A stretch of DNA of 64,000 nt from assembly GCF_001680005.1 (NCBI RefSeq), contig NC_033562.1, positions 1,054,001-1,118,000 of the forward strand, in the 5' to 3' direction. This stretch comes from Plasmodium coatneyi (Eukaryota > Apicomplexa > Aconoidasida > Haemosporida > Plasmodiidae). Below, piece after piece: positions 1 to 10,245 of this stretch (the stretch's first letter is position 1; each line of letters starts with the position of its first letter). The translations under genes were made by a program, and so were the position numbers. A model generated the notes under the pieces. It saw only the letters and a list, made by a program, of their open reading frames with translations, made no database searches and was not told the DNA's origin.

Positions 1-1349
1 TCTACTAACTCGTTCAAGGTTTTGTTCTCCAAATCGTTAATCACCTTTTTCTGATCCATGAGTTTCCTAATGAGAGTACGGAAGTCTCCTTCCACTCTTG
101 TAATGTAGGACTTTTTTATGCTATTATTTGATATGTTCTGTGAGAAGAAGGTGGAAAAGTTTTTATTCTTTCCAAATAGGACAATGCCTGAAGTTAGCTT
201 GTCCAGTCTGTGTAGTGTGTAAATGTAGGAGTCGTCCTTTTCCTGTTTGTCTTTGCTTACGTTGTTCATAGACTTGCGTTGTTTTACCCTGCGTTGCACG
301 TTCTCCGATGTGGGTGGTACAGGTGGTTTTGCCGATTCGTCTGCGTTGGACTTTTCTTCCTTCTGCCTGTTCCTCTCTTTATCGGAGGCGATGCTACCAG
401 GTGGCACGCTTCCTACTTCGTCCAATGATTGTATGGCCTCGTTTAGCAGCTTAATTTTCCCCTTCTCCTCAGTTAAATCTCCCTGGTTGGTGAGATAATC
501 ATCCCCATTGGTATTGTCGCCTTTTAAATTTGTGGCTACTTTTTTAAAATTTTTGCCTGACTCGTTTAGGCAGTTATTATCATCTGGAAACGTTTCTCCT
601 TGTTTTCTCTTCTTCGCGTTTTCTGCCACGTTATCTGCGCGCTCCTCAGGGGTGTGTTCTCCAATTTGGCTATTCCCAAGGTCTGCCTCATTGTCACCAT
701 TGTGTTCCTTCCCTTGTTGGGGTTGTTCATCCTGAGGGGAAGGGGATCCCACCCCGGGAATGTCCTTAAACGTGGCTTTCTTATAATTGAAGCTGATTTT
801 TATGACGTCCCCTTCGTTCCCATCTGCGTGGCTATCTTTCCCATTTGTCAGTGCGGAGTTGTCCTCCCGATCTGATTGTCCCTTCCGTAAATTCGCGCTG
901 ATATAGTTTTGCAGAATTCTCAGGAGGGAGTTATACTGGTAGAAGCCAACCGGGTGGGTAGGCATACTAGCTGACTTGTACACGCAAATAAAATTCTGAT
1001 CTTCATAAAGAATTATTATTTTGTTACATATGACTGGCTTCTCGAAGAGTAGAAGTTTATGTTGGATTAGGTCGTTGCTTTGCAGGAGGTAATCACAAGA
1101 CACATTTTCCTTATTCACCTTTATGTACCCTTTTCTTATAGATTCCTTTATGTAACTCAAATCGTAAGCGCAAAATTCGGAAGTCAAAACATCTGCAATT
1201 CTTTTCCCAATCCATCGTTTCTTCGTGTAGAGCTTATACGTATACACATAGGGACTAACAAAACGTAACTTATTTTTTGTAAAATATTTTGGCTCGAAGT
1301 TGCTATCTACAACATTCAGTCCACTCGTGTTCGGAATAACAATTCTCAT
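1..1349 (-). CDS. RNA pseudouridine synthase, RluA family (C-terminal part outside window)
   Basis: This frame starts at ATG 1349 and stays open for 449 codons to the window edge, so the 3' end is missing. Residues about 45-95 look like an S4 RNA-binding domain (WIGKRIADVL, then IKVNKENVSCDYLLQSNDLI). A block reading IIILYEDQNFICVYKSASMPTHP follows the usual start of the RluA catalytic domain. The signature HRLDKLTSG ends this part, with the presumed catalytic aspartate at residue 383 (bases 201-203). Between the start of the catalytic domain and this signature lies a charged, low-complexity insert of roughly 200 residues, a common Plasmodium feature. The enzyme should isomerise uridine to pseudouridine in rRNA or tRNA. 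No hydrophobic signal peptide is visible, so its location is open. It lies head to head with the next gene. Confidence 0.88.
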   Translation of the reverse strand, partial: MRIVIPNTSGLNVVDSNFEPKYFTKNKLRFVSPYVYTYKLYTKKRWIGKRIADVLTSEFCAYDLSYIKESIRKGYIKVNKENVSCDYLLQSNDLIQHKLLLFEKPVICNKIIILYEDQNFICVYKSASMPTHPVGFYQYNSLLRILQNYISANLRKGQSDREDNSALTNGKDSHADGNEGDVIKISFNYKKATFKDIPGVGSPSPQDEQPQQGKEHNGDNEADLGNSQIGEHTPEERADNVAENAKKRKQGETFPDDNNCLNESGKNFKKVATNLKGDNTNGDDYLTNQGDLTEEKGKIKLLNEAIQSLDEVGSVPPGSIASDKERNRQKEEKSNADESAKPPVPPTSENVQRRVKQRKSMNNVSKDKQEKDDSYIYTLHRLDKLTSGIVLFGKNKNFSTFFSQNISNNSIKKSYITRVEGDFRTLIRKLMDQKKVINDLENKTLNELV

Positions 1350-2127
1350 CACTTTAAATGAGTAGGCTAGTTTTATTAGTATCAGGGGAAGAAGCCCATG
1401 CAGGCGCATTATACGGTTCCGCTTTGTTGTGGTGTTTTTTTTGGGGGGCTCCACTTTGTTGCCACTGCGATGGTGGGTTGTACGTAATAGGTAGACCGCC
1501 TCTCCGCAGGGGGAGTGTCCCTACAGTGGGAAGGAGCAGTAGTTCTTACTCCGCTACGACGTCAAAAATGGAACGAAGAACGCTGCATTTGGCGGGCGCC
1601 TTGGTGGAAGGTGACACGTGTTTTTTTACAAATTGGTGAGAGCAGGCACGCTGCACTGGAGGTTCCCCTTTTTTATGTTCGTTGTGTAAATTCGCAGCGG
1701 TGCGGAAAAGGCCTACATGCGCAAGTACATACACCTTCATACAAATTAGGCACGTTAAACAGAAACAACTTCAAATTATTTTCGCGAAAGAGTTCATTTT
1801 GGATACTTCTTTGATCCCGGGTCAAGCTCCATCCTCCATTCAGAGGCACCGTTTCAACCTAGTTGTGGATTTGACTTCCTCTGATCTTTGCTGCAGGTTC
1901 ATAGAGGCACCTTTTAAAAAACGACCTTTTTTTTTTTTTTTTTTTTTTTGCATCCCCTATGGGTAAGTCAGGCGGTGGGGAAGAAGAACCTTTTTCTTTT
2001 TTTGAATGAGGGAAATGGTGAGAGAATGGCACGTAACATTTATTACAATCAGGAGTGTAACTGATGCTACCCTCCGCGCAAATCGCAGCGGGGTCTTGTG
2101 TGCTTCCCCCCCAAAAAATAATGGATA
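1350..2127. other. intergenic, shared upstream region of two divergent genes
   Basis: This stretch separates two gene starts that point away from each other and should hold both promoters. It contains a T run at about 1927-1949. Short open frames here have no family features or consistent codon use. No convincing gene was seen. Confidence 0.6.
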
Positions 2128-2135
2128 ATGATTAG
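2121..2135 (+). promoter_or_regulatory. minimal upstream ORF overlapping the ArgRS start
   Basis: ATG GAT AAT GAT TAG occupies 2121-2135 and overlaps the main ATG at 2128 in another frame. A scanning ribosome would meet this four-codon ORF seven bases before the real start. Such an ORF could lower translation of the synthetase. Whether the mRNA includes it depends on the transcription start, which is not visible here. Confidence 0.4.
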
Positions 2136-5055
2136 GGCCGCTTTGCTAATTCTTCTCTTCCGATCTTGCCTGAGATGCTTCCAGCTGAAAAGTACTGTTT
2201 CAAATTATGAGCATCTTTGGAACGTTTTTTTTCCCAGCGTAAGGGGAAGGAGTGCCTACGTTAGGGGTCTTCAGCCGGTAAGATGTATCCCCCCAAGGAG
2301 GGCGGCAAATAAAGCACACACGAAGCGATGCAGAGGACACGCCACAGGTGAAGTGCAATTTACACGTGGAGACGTGCACGCCATCCTAAATAACCAGCTG
2401 CAATATGTCACGAAACAAATCCTGCAAGACGAAAATGTGAACCTACCCAAGCACTGCCTCCTTGAAGACAACAAAATTTTCGACGAGTATGAATACCAAT
2501 CAAGTGTGATTCTATTTTTGGAGCATTCTTTAGGGAAAGGAAAAGATGTACGCAGTGAGGTCCTCCGAATTTTTGAGGAAGCAGATGCAGAGCTAATTGA
2601 CTCTCTACACATATCCCCCAATGGGATACTAAACATTCGTGTTGATGATGCGTTCGTGTTGCGGGAGTTTTTGCGGTTTTACAGGGATGGGGAAGTCCAC
2701 ATGGGGACAACTCCAGTGAGGGGTGACACAAGTAATAGTCCCCCCAAAACGGAGAATCCACAAAGCAAAGAAAAGTCAACTGTTTTGCTAGACTTCTGTG
2801 GAGTTAACATGGCGAAGAATATGCACATGGGACACCTCAAGTCGCTCCTTCTTGGAAGTGCACTGAGTAATATTTTCCGTTCCTTGAATTATTCTGTGAA
2901 GTGTAGAAGCCATATAGGAGACTGGAACATGAATCTCGCAATAGTCTTAAGTTTCTTTATTATGTTTCCCGATGAGGTAATATCGGGGGGGAAGTTAAAT
3001 GGGAGAAAAGCGCTTATAAACGGTGGAGCTGGTAAAGGTGACACGGTGGAGTCATACAAAGGGTTTACAACGCCCTGTGTAGCCAGCGGTAAGATGAATA
3101 AACACGCAGGTGTGGAGCACCCCATGAGGACAGATTCTACACAACCTGTAGTAGAGGAACAGTCACAAAACCCCTTGGAGGAAGAAATGTGCATGAACTT
3201 GCTGAGCAGCTTGAAGGAGGAAAACTTTAAAAAAGGTTATGAACAGTTGGACCCATCTAAATGGGAAAATATAAATTTGCATAACATTGAATTTGCATAC
3301 AAAATGGGGAAGAAGCTTTTTACCACGTCGGATGTTTTTAAAAGGATCAGTAAGAATAGCTTACGCATGATGTATCAGAAGGATGAAAAGATGATTGCCT
3401 TGTGGGATAACATTTGCAGGAATAGCAAGAGAGTAAGCAAGCAGCTTCGTTGGGCATGTCACAGAAGTGCCATACCATCGGTTACTACAATATGCAATAT
3501 ATATATTTTTTTTTTGTCCCTTCCCCAGGCGAACAAAGAAATTTTGGATAAACTGAAAATCAGGAAGTTGGTAGACAAGGGGGAGAGTTTCTACGTAAAG
3601 TTCGTGCCGACCATATTGCGGAGACTGGAAAACGCCAATGTGGTTTTTCAGTTGGGGGGAAAGTCATGCCTTTTGTTGAAGAGCAAGGGATGGGGGGTCA
3701 CCAACATGAACTCTGTTAGTGGTAACAACGTTAGTGGTAATAACGTTAGTGGTGATAACGTTAGTGGTAATAACGTTAGTGGTGATAACGTTAGTGGTAA
3801 TAACGTTAGTGGTGATAACGTTAGTGGTAATAACGTTAGTGGTAACCCCATCACTGGTGGGTGGACTGCAAACCGGAGGAAGGACACCCACGTACTGAGC
3901 AGCCACGAGGACCACTACGACGTGATGCAGATGACGCAAGAACTTCTCGAGCAGATCAGAAAGAACGACGTCGATGAATTAAAGAAGAACTTCACCTTAC
4001 TGACGCTGCAGAACGATGTGGCCTTCACCTACGCGGCCATTGACTTAGCCGCAATACACTATCGAGTGGTATATGAAAAGGCCAACAAAATAATTTACGT
4101 GGTGGATGAAAATCAGAGGAAGCATTTTATGCAAATTTTTTCTATAGCCAAATTTGCACATATTCTCCCAGACGATGTGGAATGTATATGTCTGAATTAC
4201 GGTTTTGTCCTCAACTCGGAAAACAGAAAAATGAAAACAAAAGATTTGTGTAAAGAAAATATTTCCGTTAAGGACATGCTGGAAAATATCAAGTCAGCTA
4301 ATCCAAATGCGCATTACAAAAATGAACAAACAAATTTGAACAAAATGCACAAAGAAGGCTTCCTCTTGTCCTCCCTCATTTATTCCTACTTGTCTGTAAA
4401 AAATTATAAAAGAAATATAATAACAAACATCCTGAACAATTATCACGTGGAGTACCTTTTCATAATTAATTGTTACAAGGAAGTGTCTCCCATTTTGGGG
4501 AAAGTAAATGAAAGCGATTATTCCTCCCTTTTGGGAATGAGAAAAAACCTTCTGATTGAAAATAATTTAAAAAAGTTGATGCTGCACATTTTGCATTTTA
4601 ACCATGTCACGCAGGAGGTGACTCACACCTACAGCGTAGACAGATTGTGCTCCTTCCTGTTCACGCTGTCTCAGAAAATGCAGCCCCTATTGCAGAGCAA
4701 CTTTGTGAAGAAGTTTATTCCACATTTGGAAAGTACCAGCGTTCATACTTTTTTGAGCATGTTAAATTGTTTGAGGAAGGGGGAGGTGCAGCACCAGGTC
4801 AAGAGTGCAGCAACAATAGCACAAAAGAGAACGAAAAACATCATCGATAAAATGACCCAGACGGAACTTTTTCTTCTCATCAAGAATAGCGGCCTGCTCG
4901 ACCTACGTGAAGACAAAAATTTACCTGAACAGTCAGACAAAATCGAAACGTTCATTTTTAACCGAATTTTTGAAGTACTCATTATGCAGGCATACCTCAC
5001 CCTCGTGGGAACAACATTCAGCATGCTAAATTTGCAACTCGTGAAAACTGGCTGA
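2128..5055 (+). CDS. arginine--tRNA ligase, probably apicoplast-targeted
   Basis: This class I aminoacyl-tRNA synthetase charges tRNA-Arg. The N-terminus (MIRAALLILLFRSCLRC) is a hydrophobic signal peptide followed by a basic stretch, as in apicoplast leaders. The HIGH motif is HMGH at residues 233-236, followed by HIGDWNMN, the ArgRS-typical GDW block. Later come GESFY, a YAAIDLAAIHYR block, and KMKTK in place of KMSK. The C-terminal part fits the DALR anticodon-binding domain. An intron at 3433-3528 (GTAAGC..CCCCAG, 96 nt) interrupts the conserved LW...L helix before GESFY. Removing it restores the family spacing and gives 943 residues. The intron has no stop and is a multiple of three, so the unspliced frame is also open. 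A 15-nt repeat array lies inside the coding region. Confidence 0.93.
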   Translation: MIRAALLILLFRSCLRCFQLKSTVSNYEHLWNVFFPSVRGRSAYVRGLQPVRCIPPRRAANKAHTKRCRGHATGEVQFTRGDVHAILNNQLQYVTKQILQDENVNLPKHCLLEDNKIFDEYEYQSSVILFLEHSLGKGKDVRSEVLRIFEEADAELIDSLHISPNGILNIRVDDAFVLREFLRFYRDGEVHMGTTPVRGDTSNSPPKTENPQSKEKSTVLLDFCGVNMAKNMHMGHLKSLLLGSALSNIFRSLNYSVKCRSHIGDWNMNLAIVLSFFIMFPDEVISGGKLNGRKALINGGAGKGDTVESYKGFTTPCVASGKMNKHAGVEHPMRTDSTQPVVEEQSQNPLEEEMCMNLLSSLKEENFKKGYEQLDPSKWENINLHNIEFAYKMGKKLFTTSDVFKRISKNSLRMMYQKDEKMIALWDNICRNSKRVSKQLRWACHRSAIPSVTTICNIYIFFLSLPQANKEILDKLKIRKLVDKGESFYVKFVPTILRRLENANVVFQLGGKSCLLLKSKGWGVTNMNSVSGNNVSGNNVSGDNVSGNNVSGDNVSGNNVSGDNVSGNNVSGNPITGGWTANRRKDTHVLSSHEDHYDVMQMTQELLEQIRKNDVDELKKNFTLLTLQNDVAFTYAAIDLAAIHYRVVYEKANKIIYVVDENQRKHFMQIFSIAKFAHILPDDVECICLNYGFVLNSENRKMKTKDLCKENISVKDMLENIKSANPNAHYKNEQTNLNKMHKEGFLLSSLIYSYLSVKNYKRNIITNILNNYHVEYLFIINCYKEVSPILGKVNESDYSSLLGMRKNLLIENNLKKLMLHILHFNHVTQEVTHTYSVDRLCSFLFTLSQKMQPLLQSNFVKKFIPHLESTSVHTFLSMLNCLRKGEVQHQVKSAATIAQKRTKNIIDKMTQTELFLLIKNSGLLDLREDKNLPEQSDKIETFIFNRIFEVLIMQAYLTLVGTTFSMLNLQLVKTG
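3715..3849 (+). repeat. 15-nt tandem repeat inside the ArgRS gene
   Basis: Nine units of GTTAGTGGTRAYAAC run without interruption and encode alternating VSGNN and VSGDN pentapeptides. The array lies between the catalytic core and the KMSK region, where the protein already has a low-complexity insert. Copy number probably varies between isolates. Confidence 0.9.
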
Positions 5056-5897
5056 CGTGATTGGGGGCCGGGGGATGCGGATTTGTAGGAGGTGCCTACC
5101 TACACGTCAACTCTTTTTGTATGCACACACCGAAAGGGGGCCTTTTTGAGAATTCCCTTCCCACCAGGCCAGTTTTTCCCTACAGATATGTTAAACGTTT
5201 AAAGCTTTTATTAATTGCCTCCACGAGCTTGCACCATTTTGGCAAAGTGGAATTAAATTGAATTTTCCACAATTTACAAAAAAAAAAAAAAACGTGAACA
5301 CGATATTCACTGGAATAAGTGCGCAATCAAATGGGTTAGCATTTGCGACGACATGCAAGAGTAGCAACACCAAAACAAAAACGAAAACAAAAACAAATGC
5401 TGTGAGGAAAAAAAAGATCACACAACATATGCTTGGGCATGTAGGTCAGCACGCGGGTGTTGAATGGGTGATACTAACTGGTATGGTATATATAGTGAGG
5501 AAAAAAAAAAAATCCAATTAAAGAAAGAAAAGCTACATTGTAAAAGGTTGTACATTTGGGAAGGAAGAGGATCTTGAAAAGGGGGGCGATCTTTTTACAA
5601 ATACCATCATTTTAAACTTCGAATGGAGAGGAAGATTTCTTTCTTCCCCCACCCGCGGGGAAAATTAATGCATGTGAGTGTGCAAGCCATGAGGTGTAAC
5701 ACACATGCATTAATTTCCCCCTTGCAGTGCCCTGCAACTTTTGTTCACGCGTGTAGAATAGAGGCTCGATTTTTTTTTTTTTTTTTATTTTCTCTGTTGG
5801 TCTATGTGACCCTTCAAAATTCAACATTAGATAATTATAAAAATCATAAAAAAGACAAATATTTAAAATACATTTACTAATTTTGGTTTGTTAAAAT
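5056..5897. other. intergenic, convergent 3' flanks
   Basis: Both neighbouring genes end here (plus-strand ArgRS, minus-strand myristoyl-type protein). The stretch holds A and T runs near 5279-5292 and 5770-5786, and short AAAAC microsatellite-like sequence near 5373-5398. I see no gene. Confidence 0.6.
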
Positions 5898-6394
5898 TTA
5901 ATTGCCCCTTTTTACCGTGCCCTTTGGAGAAACTTTAGGGATGGCCTTCACGGGTGGCGGCATGATATCGAGGTGCTTGCGCTTGCCTGAGGAGCGGACG
6001 GGGGAAAAAGTGAAAATGTTGAAGATGGGACAAGAATGCACAGACACGCAGACATGCACTGTTCCATTGTATGTCCTATTTGTGCCAGAGTAACAAAATT
6101 AATGAAAAAAAATGCACAACGGACGCTCCTTTTTTGCCACATGTAGGCAACATCGAGTCGTATGGATCAACACAATTTGTCACTTCTTTACGCGTCATCA
6201 CATGCACTTGGTTCCGCTTTGCTGCGCTTTTTTTTTTTTTTTTTTTTTTTCAACACTTGCTAACCTATGTGGGAATCAAGAGCAGAGAGTCTCTTGCTCT
6301 CACGCCGTTCATATTCTTCTTTCGCTGACTTCTGCCTGTCCATAGTTCTGCTGGGACCTTTTGGTGCGTCCGCCTTAGACTGTGTGCATCCCAT
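5898..6394 (-). CDS. small two-exon protein with N-myristoylation/palmitoylation-type N-terminus
   Basis: I do not recognise the family. Exon 1 is 6394-6265 and exon 2 is 5986-5898, giving 72 residues; the 278-nt intron has GT and CAG ends and keeps the frame. The protein starts MGCTQSKAD: Gly2 with a small polar or basic pattern at positions 5-7 fits N-myristoyltransferase, and Cys3 could be palmitoylated. The middle is strongly charged (EEYERRESKR). The C-terminus has a proline/lysine-rich segment (PPPVKAIPKVSPKG). There is no signal peptide or membrane helix, so a dually acylated peripheral protein at the plasma membrane or inner membrane complex is the natural guess. The acceptor-like TTTCCTTTCAG just before the ATG hints at an intron in the 5' leader. 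The gene is invisible to simple ORF calling. Confidence 0.6.
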
Positions 6395-7818
6395 TTCTGA
6401 AAGGAAAAGTCAACATGCAGTTATGTGGTATAGGACGCATTGTTCAAGCACATCACAGGTAAGTTATGGAAACAAATTAATTCTGTGACGTGTTGCCTTT
6501 TTTTAATTTTTTTTCCTATGAACATATGTTAATAATATTTGCACACGGCAACATTGTCAACAAAATAAGCAGCTGTACTTGTGAACGGATTATACAAAAT
6601 GCCCGAAGGTGTGTTTGAAGCGATGCTTTATGACTGGGGTGGATTCTCCTTGCCTGGAAAAAAAAAAAAACAGAAAAAAGGGGAAATTTTAAAATACTCT
6701 TTGCACTCAATTGGGGAAGGGACGGGGTGCACTGTGACAGATGCGTGCATCGGAAAAATGGTTCCGTTTGCTCTGCCACAAGTGCACGATCATGCTTCTG
6801 TTGCTGGCGCTGGAACTGTTGCCGCTTTCCTGCTAACCAGTTGCTCGCTCTGCTCTTTTGGTCGGCTTCCTCTGGTGCTGTTTGAAGGCGACTGCCAAAG
6901 GCCCGTGGGGGAAACTCTGGCTTACGCAGCGGCATAGATATTTATCTATATACGTGCGTGTGTATATTCCCACATGTGTATGGGCCCACGTGTACATGCC
7001 CATGTGTGCACGCGTGTGTGAAGGTACAAGAATAAACACATCAGCGCACGCACATGCTCCTATGTTAATGGCGTCGCCGCGAAGTACGCCTCACGTTAGC
7101 CGGTTAACAGGTTAACAGGTTAACACATGAATTTGCACAAGGAAGGTCTCTTTATGAAATAAAAATATTGGGACTAGTACACGCTATATGGGATGCTTTT
7201 TACTTTCTTTTTTTTAATTCCATTTCACGCAAAATTTTTTACATAATTATTCTCTTCTCTCACACATTTTTTTTTTTTTTTTTTTTCTTCAAAGGACAAA
7301 TTTGGTGCACATGTTGGGTTGTCGTTTGGGGGTCAATTTGGTCAATTCTGTTAATTTTGGTCAAACAGGTTAACTTTGGGTTATTTTCGATTGATCTTTG
7401 TTCTTTTTGCTGTTTCGTGTAAATTCTGATTATTTTTAATTATTTCGTGATCACTTTGCGATTATTTTTGCGGTCACTTTTTGATCACTTTGTGGCCATT
7501 TTGTGATTTAAATTTTGGCTAATTTTTGGCAACCTTTTACAACTTTGCGGCTGCCTTTTTTTTTAGCGCCAGAAAAAAAGAGCTAGTCCTTTTTTTTTTT
7601 TTTTTTTTTTTTCTCCTACACCTGTTTCGGCGTCTCTTCCATTTGTTTGTAACTTTTGTACCTTTCTTTAAACATTCCCTTTTTACTTCTACATTTCCCT
7701 TTTCCTGTTGTTGCCCCTTTTATTAATCAAAATTGTTTTTCTCCACGTAACGCAGATTTAACCGATTTTTCTGTTTTTTTAGTGTGTAATAGCCACACTG
7801 AGGAGAAATTGAAATGTT

Positions 7819-7849
<31 letters not shown>

Positions 7850-8376
7850 GCCTGACTTGTTCATAAAAAGGGAAGCGCTTGGTGAAAGTTTTTTTTTTTT
7901 TTTTTTTTTTTTACTAAAACATGCACATGGCATGATCCTTTGGCTGTACGTGTCAGTATACCCTTATGGCTGATGGACATATATCCACTTATGTAATTCC
8001 CCGCTGGTTCGTAACAGCATTTTACGTTTTATCGTATAAACGGAGCGAATGTGAAGATTAATGGCTGGACGATGCAATCGTCCTGTTTCACCGCATTCTT
8101 TCACATACGGGAATAGTAGTTAAAGAGTGCTTAGTTAACACAGCCGCCAGGGCTGACGGGTAAAAAAGAGGAACACCCCCCCGTAAGGATCTAACAAACT
8201 GTACGCACATTTTAACCGCGTCTGCTTTTCGCATTTTATTGAAGCGGAAATTGTCAACTTGGATGAAAAAAAATAAATAAAAGGCAACATTGCACTGACA
8301 TATTACGGATTGATGATCCATTTGGTAACGCGCACAAGCTTAACTTCCACCCCATACTTCGCGCGGATGTCCCCGC
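6395..8376. other. intergenic, rich in T runs
   Basis: About 2 kb lies between two minus-strand genes. It has several long T tracts (about 7267-7286, 7590-7612, 7820-7849, 7890-7911). A T-rich zone at 7310-7530 has loosely repeated GGTCAATTT and GATCACTTT-like words. A triple GGTTAACA word sits near 7098-7124. Open frames here (for example a minus-strand frame at 6516-6935) lack support. The upstream part probably carries the 5' leader of the small acylated protein. Confidence 0.5.
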
Positions 8377-10245
8377 TCATACCCCCTTGGTTTCCTTCAA
8401 AATTTTGCGCATAATCTTTTTGGACTTCTTCTTGTTCACGTTTTCAAATTTCGTTTCGGTTATGTTTAATTTTACATTTCTGTTCAGGAAGCCATAGTCC
8501 GTGTCCTGGTCATATTTAAAATGGTGCCAAAAAAAGGACCAAGCGTAATCGCCATTTTTTTTATACCCCTGGAAATCAAGGAGTTCATCTGGGGTTTTAT
8601 TAATGGGAACAAAAAAGGGGTACACATCATCCTTATACTTCCGATGGCACATTTTCATTTTCAACTGGAGAAAATTATTTTTATAAATGCATGTTATGTC
8701 ACTGAGGTCGACGTAGGAAAAGGGTCGAAATGCCCTCTGGATCCTCGTATATTCTTGAGCTTTGTTTCTTTTCTGTCTATTCTTGAAATTTTTGCATTCC
8801 CATTCTTGGACGAGGAAATTCTTTCTTGTGTTAATTATGACAACAGGAGGCATGGGCTCATTCTTCGTAAATTTTGTGTCCATATTATCGTTCGTCGTGT
8901 ATGTGTATGTATACCTCTTCAAATTATAATTGTTTAATTTGTTGTATGTACTGTTGTATGAATTTACATTTTCACATTCCACTTCGGGATCTTCATTGAT
9001 GTCACTTGGGACATTTTCAATTATGTGAGAATTCAAATCGTGTGCAAAATTTTTTTCCTTTGCTTCGTTGAATTTTTCATGATATTTCTTTATGTCAAAG
9101 TCGTTGTAAAATTTTTCTACGTTGTCGATGACGATGAGAGTGTCATCAATTCGCAAGTCAGGAAGCCACGTCTGCATTACTAAGTAGACATTTTCTTCTA
9201 AATATTTATCCGTCTTTTTTTCAACCATGTAGAATTTTTTGATGACTTCGTTTTTTTCCTCTTCGTCCATATCTGCAAGGGGGTCATTTTTCTGTTTCGC
9301 ATCATCCTTCCCTTTTCCTTTACCGCCACTGCTGGTGGGGGAAGTCTCCGACGGGTGGACAACATTCCCATGGATGTCCATAATTTCGTCCTTCTCCTGG
9401 TACCTTTTAATGTCTTCCCTCACTTTTTCTATGACCCTTTTGTTTATGAGTTTTTCCTTCTCGTCTATGCTCTTCACATCCTTCAGCAGCTGTATGTTCA
9501 CTTCATTGATGTTTTCGAACATGCGCTGCAGCTTCTGCTCGTCTGCCCGGTACCTCCGTTCGTATACGTCAACCTTGGGGGAGTTTCCTACTTGTGCGAT
9601 GTAGTCTCGGTCCTGATTGATGTATTTGAAGACCTTTTCCCCCTCCGCAGGGGGCCCCGTTTTGCCCTCTCCCGTTTTGCCTCCATGTGCGTCCATTGCA
9701 TTTTTGACGTCCACCGAGGAGGCATCATCGCCCCTTTGTAAGGCGCCCCCCTCAACGGCGTTGTTGTCATTTCGCCCCCCCATGATATCCTCCTCCTCTA
9801 ACTCCTCGATATTCTCAGAGTGCACCTCATTTGGTACTAAATTATTTTTTCCCCGATCGTACACGCTCTCCCTCACATAGTATATATTCATCTTCCCAAA
9901 CATGGCAACATCTTGTGGGACGTTTATTCCATTCCTTTCGAAAAAAAGTTGTTTCCTTTTGCTACATTTGTGAATGTCTCTTCCCCTTAATCTGTCTTCC
10001 CATTCAGGCGGGTTTCCTACGTTTTGTTTCCACGGGTTCCGATTGGGCAGGTACAGAAACAGCGTTCTTTTCCCTAACCACCTGCACTTGGCTCTTCTTT
10101 TTTCGTCTGCACTTGTCCCCCACTGTGGGGCAAAGTCGGATCTGCGCTTCTTCACCCCCACGTTATTAACGCCACTTCTGTTCTCGCTAAGTAGAAGCGT
10201 AAGAATGCACAACAGGAGGAGTTGCACGTGTTGCACATGTTTCAT
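8377..10245 (-). CDS. conserved-looking protein of unknown function, apicoplast-type leader
   Basis: I do not recognise this protein. The open frame extends upstream to 10368 but only from a GTG codon. The first in-frame ATG is at 10245 and gives 622 residues. It begins with a basic residue and a strong hydrophobic core (VQLLLLCILTLLL), followed by a basic, asparagine-containing stretch; this is the signal plus transit peptide pattern of apicoplast proteins. The middle is low-complexity and charged, with a Gly/Lys/Asp-rich part. The C-terminal 250 residues are better composed, with many aromatic residues (RPFSYVDLSDITCIYK; WSFFWHHFKYDQDTDYGF). The YxDxxDI...RKY pattern is faintly like bacterial ribosomal protein S18, but too weak to name it. 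The last residues are very basic. It is a single exon. Confidence 0.75.
   Translation of the reverse strand: MKHVQHVQLLLLCILTLLLSENRSGVNNVGVKKRRSDFAPQWGTSADEKRRAKCRWLGKRTLFLYLPNRNPWKQNVGNPPEWEDRLRGRDIHKCSKRKQLFFERNGINVPQDVAMFGKMNIYYVRESVYDRGKNNLVPNEVHSENIEELEEEDIMGGRNDNNAVEGGALQRGDDASSVDVKNAMDAHGGKTGEGKTGPPAEGEKVFKYINQDRDYIAQVGNSPKVDVYERRYRADEQKLQRMFENINEVNIQLLKDVKSIDEKEKLINKRVIEKVREDIKRYQEKDEIMDIHGNVVHPSETSPTSSGGKGKGKDDAKQKNDPLADMDEEEKNEVIKKFYMVEKKTDKYLEENVYLVMQTWLPDLRIDDTLIVIDNVEKFYNDFDIKKYHEKFNEAKEKNFAHDLNSHIIENVPSDINEDPEVECENVNSYNSTYNKLNNYNLKRYTYTYTTNDNMDTKFTKNEPMPPVVIINTRKNFLVQEWECKNFKNRQKRNKAQEYTRIQRAFRPFSYVDLSDITCIYKNNFLQLKMKMCHRKYKDDVYPFFVPINKTPDELLDFQGYKKNGDYAWSFFWHHFKYDQDTDYGFLNRNVKLNITETKFENVNKKKSKKIMRKILKETKGV

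Noticed and set aside
3715..3849. Regular direct repeats, checked as a possible CRISPR array
   Set aside because: Units are contiguous, 15 nt, without spacers, and lie within a coding frame of a eukaryotic gene.
6516..6935. Minus-strand frame of 139 codons upstream of the MGC protein, considered as an upstream exon
   Set aside because: It has no convincing splice link in frame to the MGC exon, and its second half reads through an A run. It may at most be 5' leader.
8088..8321. Minus-strand ATG frame of 77 codons downstream of the 622-residue protein gene
   Set aside because: It lies in the likely 3' UTR, contains a phenylalanine run from a T tract, and shows no domain or targeting feature.
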